In this document: in pieces, positions 11,129-21,406 of the stretch | Position numbering within the stretch: the stretch's first letter is position 1 | Layout: each line of letters starts with the position of its first letter | From: Anthostomella pinea | Taxonomy: Eukaryota; Ascomycota; Sordariomycetes; Xylariales; Xylariaceae | Reading direction: 5' to 3' | DNA: 64,000 nt | NCBI GenBank assembly: GCA_963556695.1 | Contig: CAUWAG010000003.1 | Location: forward strand, 62,001 to 126,000 | The notes under the pieces: generated by a model | Database searches by the model: none | What the model was told of the DNA's origin: nothing | Seen by the model: only the letters and a program-made list of their open reading frames with translations | Position numbers and translations under genes: made by a program

Positions 11129-12572
11129 ACTCGTGGATGGGAAAGGCGAGGAAACAGGGTGGGTATCTTGAAGAGATGAAAGAGACCAGGGTATGAATCC
11201 AGAAAATGAAATCGATTAGGATTAGCGATGTCTGCTCTGCCGGGCTAGGAGGTTCGCAGCGCTGATAGTTGTGGTGTACAATTCGGGCCTCGCCAGGAAG
11301 AGTGGAAGAGTGGCCAGGGGGGTGAAGGGCAAGCTTGTGAATAGGTGTGAATAGGAAGCTCCAACCCGTATCAAACGAATGGCAATGCTGATGCTGATGC
11401 TGACGCTGCTGAAACGAACGGGGCAAGGAAAGGAGATGAGTCAAGTTAAGAAACGACGACGATAGGAAATTGAAGGCTTGTTGATATCGTAGTAGCGAGA
11501 GGGTCCTGGGGTGAAGGGCAGAAAGACGGGCCTGGTCGCGATATGGGCGCGGCTACTTATAAAACGCGGCGGGTGGCCTTGAGCGACGGCGACGGTGGCG
11601 CCAGAGGGCATGTTGGCCCGCGGTAGCAGCCGGAGAGACCCAAGACTTGGGATCTGAAACAGAGCTACCATGCCGGTCGAGAGCAGATGGGGCGAGATCA
11701 AGGGCGACTGACAGCTGGGCTAGATGGGCAAGATGCAGGCAGCGGTCATGAAACCCGGGTTGTGTGTCTGGAAGGGTGGGAAGACTGCCGACGGGCTGTT
11801 GATATTGGCTGGAGGGGTCTCGCAATGGCGTCTGTCTGAAGTTGGGCGGTTAGGAGAGAGGAGGTGGCCTCCGCGCTTAAGAGCCGGCATCTGCAGGTAT
11901 AGACATAGACAATGCCAGGCAGTAGGGCAGTAGGGCAGTAGGGCGGGTCTGGGGGCAGGGCATGGCAAGAGACGACAGAGAAACAGTTGAGGGCGAGTGC
12001 GGGACGGGCCAGAAATCCGGCCAGGAATAGAAGAAGCGAAGGGTAGGTATCAGTAGGCGCCAGCCCGGGGCGGAAGTTGGCATATCTGGTGCTATGCGCG
12101 CGCGACTGTGGAGGTACACGGGGAGACGACAGCGACCACCAGGAGATGGGGATCAGGACAAGGATGATGACATGAACAGGGACATGGACAGGGTGAGAAC
12201 GTGGACAGGCCATGTAGATACCTATTCTAGATGGGAGACAAACACCGAGCAACTACCTAGAAGATAGGTCCACGACAGGCGGTAGGCATGCGTAGGTAGC
12301 CTTGTGCCGAATAGACACGCCGGAAGGTGGGTGAGGCAAGCTGCCCGTAGTTAGCTGAAGACAGCTGAAGATGAACCGGCAACGCGCGTGTGCTGCAGAT
12401 CTGCAAAACCGTACACGGGGGAACGGCAGTGGTACAGTGGTAGAGTGGTAGAGTGGTAGTGAGCAGTCGCATATGCAGGATGCGCGACTATCTCAAAACA
12501 ATGGCGGTACCTTGCATCAGAGGGTGACATACATGATGCGCGCCTTGTGTGTATAGTAGCAATGCAACATCC

Positions 12573-12582
12573 TACCTAGGTA
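12573..12582. repeat. intergenic palindrome TACCTAGGTA, copy 2
   Basis: Exact copy of the 10-bp palindrome also found at 2876 and 20068. Confidence 0.6.
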
Positions 12583-14941
12583 TCACGGCTTGTGCCCTTG
12601 TGTCAGCCAGCCTTCAGGACATGACTACATGTAACCCCGAGAAGAGAGGGCACAGTGACAGCATCCATCTGCTGGTCCAGTTTGCCTGTCTGCCTGTCTG
12701 CCTATCTGCCAGCGTCTGGGCGCAGATGACAGAGTCAAAGGGGAGGGGAGGGCAGAAGGCAGGGCCGTATTCCTGTCCTTCCCATATGACATGTGATGTG
12801 CTGGTGTGATCGAGGTCTAAACAGCATGACTGAATTCGGTACTATGCCGCATGCGACGACGGACTGATCGACGTGGAGGAGAAACGGGGGGTGGGGGCGG
12901 ACAACGTTGAGAGGAGGGATTGAAATCATTGAAGTCTTGACTCTCGAAGATCCAGTTGACGACGGAGGCGCGCGTCTACAAGATGACGCTAAATCAGGTA
13001 CCTTACATATGTAGATCAGCCGCTATGCCTCATTCATGTTAGACTAGGCGGGTAGCAGAAGAAGACCCCACTCTGGCGGGAAGATCACGTGCGTTACGGG
13101 TGCATGTGCCGCTCATGAGTCATCACTTCTTCGTCGGGCAAAGCGATTGCCGACTCGATGCAACCCGACGGCGCACTGGCAGAATTGGGGGCCGACGATG
13201 ATACCTTAAGAAGTGCAGCCAACGAAACTTGAACAAGTCCACCCACGTACGTTTCGAGGCGGCTATCTGCTCTTGTTCCCTTGAGAACCGAATCCTTCCC
13301 ATCGTCTGCTTGTTTCATCGAGCGCGATAGAGGCCGCGTGTTTGACGACTGCCGATCCCCTCCTGAGCCGATGCAGTTGGCACCAGGAGCTGCATGTAAA
13401 TCGCCTGCATACCTACCTAGGAAGACCATCACCATCATTATCGCCGGAAGTGCCTGTATACGGCGATTGGATGGCAATGCTCGAGTCCCGCCACGCCGGA
13501 ACAGCCTTACAGCTCCCGGGGGATGGTCCTCCCAGCCCATTCCGAAATCAGATGCTGAGCTGGATCGATTAGTTCATGTCGAGTCCCTGGTATTCTGCTT
13601 GTATGAATACCTGCGGTCCAATGCACGTGCTATACGAAAGTCGTGAAGCCTCCGAGGTTGCATGTTGTCTTTCATCCATCAGTCCGACCTCCTCGCTCTC
13701 CAGCACATAATTCCTGTCAACTCTCTTCTTGGATGCCGTCGAGACCAGGCAAGCGTCGTGTAGACAGACGACAAGACAATTCAACTTCCTACAGAATTCC
13801 ATTTCTGCAGACTGGGGTACCGGTATATACTCCTGTCGGCGGAACAGAGCCTCAGAGAGTATACTTTGTCTTGCGCCACCCACCACGACCTACTAAATAG
13901 GAGTCCACGCTGCACTCAGCGACTCCCATGATCCGGCGCCCCAGCATCGACTTGAGGTCCGTAATACGGTGGTGCGCTACTGTGAAGTCGATGGGTATCT
14001 TACTTCGCTTTGTCACAGCCTGCGATCCTTCCAACCCGGTGTACAAGAAGTCGACTCTGGTCCACCGTCTCCCATCAATACGTTCGGTACTCGTCCAGGT
14101 TCACTATGTGACATCTGACTATCAGGATGCGCTCGTTAGCCCAGCGCACCCACAAGACGGCTGCATGAACGACGGTATGGTGCTTGTTTCGTCAAGCACG
14201 TGGCTATGGGCGCCGTCTGTGTATGGTCTGGAAGGCTTCCAAATGACGCAAACCGAGCTTTGTTCGTCTCCCGTATACTGCATCCTGGTCTGTGGGTGAG
14301 TTTGGTGAGTGTCTCTATGTGGTTGTGTGCCTACTTGCTTGCGCGGGGGCGAGATGATCACTACACTCGCCCAGGCCAACATCAACGATGTAAGCAGTCT
14401 GCCCAAAGCTATACACGTACCCGCAGTGCCGACAATCCAGTCCATCTATGACAGCCTCCATTGAATCCAACCGAGACAGGGCCGGCATGGTCCAATAGTC
14501 TTCCGCCCGTTCCTATTCAGGCTAAATGCGACCCCAGCTGGCCCCGGATTCTCAACAGAGATTGGGAAAATCTGCAGCTGCATGGTGCATATCCCCAAAG
14601 CCTACCCCGCGACCTTCTCCGCACCAGATGACGAGTTCGTCAGTTCATCATAAGCCTCCCTTTGATGGTCTGTATCAGTACGCAGTCTGAGCAGTATCCG
14701 GCACGCCAGACCAGGACATCACCACGAGTAGGCATGGTGCTGGTGTCTACCAACGGCCGAATAGGTGCGGTAGGACCTTCCGAATACCAAAGGCCTATTC
14801 TCATCTGGGATTCTTGATGTTCGCCTTAACACGGCCGGTAGGTTGTAGGTGGTTAGACGGCAGGCTATAGACCATTTCTACCAATCAACCGGGACGGCTG
14901 TGATGTGATGCTCACACTGATCATCGCACATCACATTTATC

Positions 14942-14962
14942 CCCCACCCCGGTTCACCCCAG
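14942..14962. promoter_or_regulatory. cluster of three CreA-like sites
   Basis: Three matches to the reverse of the CreA consensus SYGGRG lie within 21 bp: CCCCAC (14942-14947), CCCCGG (14947-14952) and CCCCAG (14957-14962). They are about 340 bp upstream of the sugar-transporter start. Close pairs are what carbon-catabolite repression normally requires, but the motif is short. Confidence 0.35.
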
Positions 14963-15300
14963 TCCCTCACGCCCGGGTCCCTGTCGACCCTCGGGTCATC
15001 CCCATAACGACGCTTCACATGATTTGTGCGGATGCTTCGCGAGTGCAAGCCTACTGTAGCGGGGGCATGCTCAGCAGTCATCTCATTTATCTCGGGCCAT
15101 CTACCTCTGAGATAGCAGAAGAGGTTCTGACCATTGCGCCCTCGACTCACTTGCCGTCGCTGCCGCCAGAAACTGTGCTATCGACTTGGCTTGCCAGCTA
15201 TCGTTGACTGTCACGGTGTTTCGGTTCCAGAAGAGCCGTTCCACAATTCCCAGCAGCCTGCCTGCTGCTGCTTCGCCTCGGAGAAGGCATATCGAACATC

Positions 15301-17758
15301 ATGGTTGCCGGTGCTGATGCGGGGGCCGCCATCTACGATGCGGCCCTGAAGCGTCGCCAGGGGATGATGGGCGCGTCGGGCCCTATGGCTCTGGTCAAGA
15401 ACTTCAAGGTGTTCCGAATCGCCCTCTTCGCCTGCATCGGTGGCGTTCTGTATGGCTACAACCAGGGCATGTTCTCTGGTCTTCTGGCTATGCCGGCCTT
15501 CAAGTCGCGTAAGTGCCCCTCAGAGCCCTGGCACGGTTGGATTTCCGGGCGACAGTGTGCTGACCAAGCCAGATATGGGCGAATATGACCCGTTCGACGA
15601 CACGGCCGACCAGACGAAGAAGGGCTGGTTGACTGCTATCCTGGAGCTTGGAGCTTGGATCGGGACTCTGCTGTCCGGCTTTCTCGCCGAGGCCCTCTCT
15701 CGAAAGTACGGCGTGCTGGTATCGGTAACGGTCTTTGTTATCGGCGTCATCATCCAGGCGACAGCCCAGTCGGGCGGGCCCAACGTTATCCTCGGGGGCC
15801 GCTTCGTCACCGGGTTGGGAGTAGGCGCCCTGGCCTCCATTGTGCCCATCTACAACTCTGAAGTCGCACCGCCCGAGGTTCGAGGCGCGCTCGTGGCGTT
15901 GCAGCAGCTGGCCATCACGTTCGGCATCATGGTCGCCTTCTGGATAGATTACGGCACCAACTACATTGGCGGCACCCAACTCGGCGGCCAAAAGGATGCT
16001 GCGTGGCTCGTTCCGATCTGCCTCCAGCTCTTTCCGGCCATCGTCCTGTTTGTCGGCATGATCTTCAGTGCGTAAAGCCGTCGGCTTTTGAGTCTTGCTC
16101 AAGCGTCGAGAGAATCAACTGACCGACCATTGTTCGTGCAACAGTGCCCTTCTCTCCACGTTGGCTAGTCCACCATGACCGTGAGGCCGAGGCGCGTAAG
16201 ATCCTTGCGAGTTTACGCGGGCTCTCTGTCGATCACGAGCTCGTCGAGTTGGAATTCCTCGAGATCAAAGCCCAATCTCAATTTGAGAAGCGCACTGGTA
16301 GGCATTTCGTAATTGTTCTTTTATCATCCCATCCTCGCCCATTACCCATGCTTTCAGCAGCCAGATATGTTGGTATTTGGTGTCGTGCCTGAAGCAGGGC
16401 ATATAGAAGCACAGCCATTTCGCTTCATGGGAAGACAAGTGCCTTTGTAGCCTATACACAAGTTCCCCCAAACCATGACTGGTTCATGACTTGGACTGCC
16501 TACGAGTCCCCCACGACTCCCAACCCTCCAAGCCGAAGTATTAACTGACTTCATGATGCAGTGGCGGAACATTTCCCCCACTTAAACGAGCAAACGAACT
16601 GGAACACATTTAAGCTGCAGTTTGTGGCCATCAAGTCGCTCTTTCAAACAAAGGCCATGTTCAAGCGAGTCATCGTTGCAACAGTGACCATGTTCTTCCA
16701 GCAGTGGACTGGAATCAATGCCATTCTAGTAAGCCCCGGATTTACCCACCTCCATCCCTCGATTACCCAGAGATGTATTGCTTATCAGTGACGTGCTCAC
16801 AGTACTACGCCCCTACCATCTTCACCCAGCTCGGGTTGGACTCCACTGCCACCAGCCTGTTGGCGACTGGTGTCGTGGGCATCGTCATGTTCTTAGCCAC
16901 GATCCCGGCTGTGCTCTACATTGACCGCGTGGGCCGCAAACCCGTCCTGACGATCGGTGCCATCGGGATGGCCACTTGCCACATCATCATTGCCGTCATC
17001 GTGGCCAAGAACTCGACGCAGTGGGCGTCCCAGGCTGCTGCAGGCTGGGCTGCGGTCGTCATGGTCTGGCTCTTCGTCATCCACTTTGGCTACTCGTGGG
17101 GCCCGTGTTCCTGGATCATCATTGCCGAGATCTGGCCGCTCAGCTCGCGCCCCTATGGGGTTGCCCTGGGTGCTTCGAGCAACTGGATGAACAACTTCAG
17201 TAGGTCGCGGCATTAATAATACTGCAGCAGAACCTCGGCTAACGCTTCGCAGTCGTCGGGCAGGTGACCCCGAATATGCTGAACAAGATCGGTTACGGCA
17301 CATACATCTTGTTCGGCCTCTTGACGTTCATGGGGGCTGGTTTCATATGGTTCTTTGTACGCAACCCCTCGTCGCGCAGCTGAAATCCAATGAGACTTGG
17401 CAGTTGTCAGTTCCAGGCTGTCTGTCAGCTCATCAGCGTGCATGCTCCTAGTCGCCCGTGACGCAGAAAGGCTGACAATGACTGACATAGGTTCCGGAAA
17501 CGAAACGCCTCACCCTCGAGGAAATGGTACGAAGACGAGTGTACCTCATATCGGCTCTGAGTCAAGGCTAACATAATATTCCAGGATGTCATCTTCGGGT
17601 CAGAGGGCACCGCTCAGGCCGACTTTGAGCGCATGGAAGAAATCAACCGCGAGATCGGACTGACAGCAATGCTCCATGGCATGGGAAGTGGCGACAGCAA
17701 CCACAAAATTTCGGATGAGAAGCAGGCCAAGCTCCACGATGAGAAAGGGGACCTGTGA
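15301..17758 (+). CDS. MFS sugar transporter
   Basis: Twelve-helix sugar:proton symporter of the major facilitator superfamily, plasma membrane; 577 aa. Eight exons: 15301-15508, 15573-16067, 16145-16297, 16562-16728, 16803-17199, 17253-17356, 17491-17526, 17585-17758. All seven junctions keep frame and rebuild family motifs. Visible signatures are GGVLYGYNQGMFSG (helix 1), GRFVTGLGVGALASIVPIYN, PFSPRWLVHH (PESPRW position), FFQQWTGINAI|YYAPTIF across intron 4, DRVGRKP, and PETKRLTLEEMD across introns 6 and 7. Exon 7 is only 36 nt. The intron after 16297 is long (264 bp) for this locus. Specificity (hexose, pentose or other) cannot be read from sequence. It converges with a transaldolase about 0.7 kb away, which would fit pentose or hexose-phosphate metabolism, but that link is inference. 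Confidence 0.92.
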
Positions 17759-17905
17759 GTGTCTCTCTCTTGAGCATGGGCGCCCAATCTCTTTTGGGTG
17801 ACGAGACAAGCAGCTCAGGGACGGTCAGCAAGGCTAGCAAGGCTAGCAAGGCCAGAGTCGTCGTTGTGTCCTTGTGCTTGGATATGCCTACGGCGCCCTC
17901 TGGTA

Positions 17906-18119
17906 CACTCAACCCTCAGAAGTCTCCGTTTGGCACGCCTCTGTTGACCTTTTGACATTAATACCATATTCGTATGAATGGAACAAGCAACCCGGAATAA
18001 GCAGATTTCGATCTGATTAGCCATATTTGATGCTTATTCCAGAGTGCTTATTCCATTTATAATCAATGCACTTTTCGTTTGCGGACGAGGGGTGTACGGA
18101 GACTTTTGGAGGTTCAGTG
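17906..18119. mobile_element. pogo/Tc1-mariner-type MITE, copy B (214 bp)
   Basis: Same family as 5663-5880. TA at both flanks (17904-17905, 18120-18121). Left end starts CACTCAACCCTCAGAAGTCT; the reverse complement of the right end starts CACTGAACCTCCAAAAGTCT. The internal GGAATAAGC and GCTTATTCC arms are kept. It lies 147 bp beyond the transporter stop codon, so it may be transcribed as part of its 3' UTR. Confidence 0.78.
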
Positions 18120-18465
18120 TACCAATGTGGGAGGACGGCGACAAACTCGTGGAGTTCAGATACATAAACCAGCTTTTATATACTCTCGTTTCAGCTCGGT
18201 AGAGGCATTGCATCTGTGCGGATTGCAATATCACTTATTACGAACCAGTTAGAATTTGGTCAATGAACGCACAACCCCAAGGGCGACTTCGGAAGCGAGG
18301 GGGCTCAGACAGCACACCTGCTGTTCAGACATTGTCGGGCCTCCAGCCCCAAGCCGTGCGTCGGCAGTCCATTTCCTAGTCCTATTGAAGCCTCAACGGT
18401 GTGTGTCTGCCGTTTCCAAGGCACGATGTGACCAGCCATGCGGCCAGCCAGCCCCTGGCGAGCCC
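18120..18465. other. intergenic between convergent transporter and transaldolase
   Basis: Short 3'-3' gap right of the MITE. I see no gene. Confidence 0.5.
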
Positions 18466-19770
18466 CTATTGACGAGCCAATGCCTCCAGACCCTGCTGTT
18501 TCTCGCAGAATATGCTTATCGCCTGGATGATCTTACCTTCTGCCTTGCCGTCCTGACTGCGCGTGAACGCCTGTCTCCAACTGCTCTCGTCCTCCACGAT
18601 GCCATCAAAACTCCCAAACTCCTCCTCCGGCTTGGTCTTGAACACAGAGCCAGTTTCTCCCTCCCAGGGGTTCGCGGGGGTCTCTGCCAGTTTGGTCAAC
18701 AGGTGGGGAGCCACCGTGATATGATGCGCGCCCGCGAGCTTCATGACGTCTTGGATCGACGTGAGACTGGCTGGCAGGACTTGGGTCTTGCTCCCAATCT
18801 GGCCGTAGTACCGCTGAGCGGAGCCGCAGAAGTCAAAGGCCTTGTGGTGATCGACGTAGCTGGCAGGACCGTTAGCGGACAGCGAGTTTATACGCATCAG
18901 ATGACGAGGTCTTACCCTTCGTCAAAATGCACACGCAGCTCGTTGATGTACGGCGCAATGTACGTGCAGCCGACATGGGCGGCGAGTGCTGCCTGACCTG
19001 ATATCAGCGAATGCGTTTCGTTGGAACTATCCTCGAGCGGTGGGTGACAGACCTGCTCCATGCAGAACATGGTGGTTGCTAACGTAGCTATGCCCTGCTG
19101 TTCCAACTCGCGACAGGCCTGCATACCCTCCCAAGTAGCAGGGATTTTAATACACACTCTTCGACAGTCGTAAGCCGGCTCCAGTTCTTTAAAGATGGCC
19201 ACAATGCCTTCGGTACGCGTTCAGTCAGCAGCCGTGAGACAAGGTGGGACAGACGGGGCGCCTCGCCACGTACGTTGACCGTTCTCGACGGTTTTCTGCT
19301 TGTCGTGTGCGTAATGCGGGTTGGTCTGGATATGGGAAAAGGCCTGGAGATAGGGAACGATTCGAAGGGCCAGCTTGACCATCATGACCTCGACGGCCAG
19401 CTCGGCCAGCGCAACCTCCGGGTACGCCTGTGTCTTCGATTTGGCAAAGGCAATGGCATACTCGATAAGCTGCGCATGTACGGGCGTCTTGCCGTCGGCC
19501 TCGACCCGTATCAACTCATGATACGCAATGGCCTACAAAGGGAAAGTCAGCTTCCGTGTTGCTGCGGCCTACTCTGTCGGCGACACACGCACCTGGTTCG
19601 ACGTGCAGTCGACAAACGGACCCAGGCTCTTGGGCACTGCACCAGTAAGCGGGAATGCCCCTCTGCAGCAGGGCACAACGATGCCTACCTTGGTCGTCGA
19701 GTGTGTCGCAATCTACAGCGCTGCTCGCGCGCAGCACGTCCAGCAGCGTGTTTGGAGCGTCCGAAGCCAT
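18466..19770 (-). CDS. transaldolase
   Basis: Pentose-phosphate enzyme that moves a dihydroxyacetone unit from sedoheptulose 7-phosphate to glyceraldehyde 3-phosphate through a Schiff base. 336 aa in six minus-strand exons: 19770-19689, 19636-19593, 19532-19274, 19207-19053, 18992-18916, 18859-18466. Exon 2 is only 44 nt (VPKSLGPFVDCTSNQ) and is needed to avoid a stop. The Schiff-base Lys is K149 in RVCIKIPATWEGMQAC; the N-terminal catalytic Asp region is LDVLRASSAVDCDTLDD; later blocks are ATTMFCMEQAALAAHVGCTYIAPYINEL and FDFCGSAQRYYG. Sequence blocks such as GCTYIAPYINEL differ from yeast Tal1, so this may be a second, specialised fungal transaldolase rather than the housekeeping copy. Low-coordinate end faces the sugar transporter, convergently. 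Confidence 0.92.
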
Positions 19771-21406
19771 CCGGACTGGGTAGATGATGCCGTGGGGAAG
19801 AGGTCACAACTCTTAATCACTGAATGTACACATGGAGGAATATTCCAGGCAGACACAAACGTGACAAACTTATTCTACGACATAGTACCGTCACGTGGCT
19901 ACCAATTAACATAGCAGTAGTGGGTAAGATCCATTGATACCTTGCCTTGGTATGGAGCAGGTTTGAACTTTGAAGCGATTTCGGAACGATGCGGGGAAAA
20001 CCCTACCTAATTCACCCATTTAACAAGAGGATACTTACGCACGTGAATACACATGCACTAGACGACGTACCTAGGTATAGATCTGAAGGTATCATGTGTC
20101 GTGCGGGACCTGGGCTGTCCATGTCCCAATTGGTCTCCAACTTGGAGTTCTCTTTTCACTTCTCAGCGTGCCAAGGATAGGAGTCTCCTTTTCGCTGCCC
20201 CTGTCCGATGATCATCGCGTTTGATGCACCAGATTCGTTACAAGCAATGTCGTTAAACGCAATATACTTTAATACAGGCATACATGACCACCCTTGTGGA
20301 TACAGTGCATGGACCCGTATTGAGTATTCTGGTAACCCCACCAGATATGTTTGGAGGTGGTTACCTGATGAAGGCTGCCTGGCAACCCTTTGTTGCCCCA
20401 AGTACCTCACCACTGTAATTTAGGTGTTTAGATACATCTCGGATGGAATTCTTTCCATGCGACCTTTTAATCAAGCACCACCCAGACAACTGATAGATTA
20501 CAACAAGACTTGTGATTTGTCAGCATCTGGGAAAGCTACCAAAAGGCACACCCTCGTGGATAATAATAATTTGAGCTTCATCGAGTTCAACACATACAGT
20601 TCAACAGATGGGAACAGACAGTGATGGATACCAAACACCAAACACCAAATACCAAACACGTTGGAATTCACTCTACGCCAGCTCATATCGCCTTGGATTG
20701 CGTTCATATTGAGATGATTCGGAATCCACGGTGCGCATTCCAGAATGCAGAATGGCAGAACCCTAACCTAGAACTGTTCTGTCGAGTTCATCAACAGCCG
20801 GACTAGGCGCGGCAGCAAGGCCCTGTCCCATCTCCATCCCGGCCATGCTCGAAGCCGCAACCGTCACTTTCGAGATGGTTGCCAACTAGCTTTCAATATC
20901 TCATATCCTATCTCGCATTCCCTCCCTACCTGACAAGCGCCCGGGTCCCCGTCCAGGTCTCCTCCTCTCCCACGCCGTGGGCTTCGGTCCTTCGTCCTCA
21001 AAGCACGGGAGGTCATGTCTGAAAACATCCCAAGTCTTGCTTGAAACTTTGGAGCGCTAGTCAGAGTGCGGCCTCTCCGGCTTTGTTCCTGCTCGCGGAA
21101 TCCCACGCAAGGGCTTGTTCAAAGGGATGGAATGCCATCTATTCCCCGATGCATTTCTGCCGTCCCTAGCAAGGTTAGGAATGCTTTCGCAGTCTCTTGG
21201 GCAAATGGGCCGAGGGTTTCCCTTGGATTCTGCCCTTTCAGAACCTCGATTCAACCCTCCTTTCTCTCCTCTTTGTCTTCTTGTGCCACAGCATCTCAGA
21301 ACCACCTGCGCAAGACGACGATAGCCTTGGGCAATGCCGTCGCCATTCGCCTAGAAGAAAGTTCCTTGCAAGATATCTAGCTTCTGCTGACTCGCGCTTA
21401 CATGGC
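19771..21406. other. intergenic, AT-rich, divergent promoters
   Basis: Lies between the transaldolase start and the large zinc-knuckle gene. It holds a TACCTAGGTA palindrome (20068-20077) and a short CCAAACA-type tandem run (20628-20659). The block 20160-20780 is clearly AT richer than its surroundings. No gene supported. The 5' leader of the next gene may reach back to about 21060. Confidence 0.45.
20068..20077. repeat. intergenic palindrome TACCTAGGTA, copy 3
   Basis: Exact copy of the 10-bp palindrome also found at 2876 and 12573. Confidence 0.6.

Larger units (their letters stand above)
11129..15300. other. 4.2 kb gene-poor interval between divergent genes
   Basis: Largest non-coding stretch of the window, between the starts of the Myb-like gene (-) and the sugar transporter (+). 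Scattered open frames show no domain or splice pattern I recognise. It contains short tandem runs (GGCAGTAG-type at 11925-11945, GGTAGAGT-type near 12430-12460, TGCCTGTC-type near 12683-12710) and one TACCTAGGTA palindrome. It probably holds long 5' leaders and regulatory DNA for both genes. Confidence 0.5.

Noticed and set aside
13094..13540. 148-aa minus-strand frame in the 4.2 kb gap
   Set aside because: No domain, no splice context, unusual residue mix; not better than chance for this base composition.
19528..19914. 128-aa plus-strand frame opposite the transaldolase first exons
   Set aside because: Spans two antisense introns and exons of a well-supported gene; no own support.
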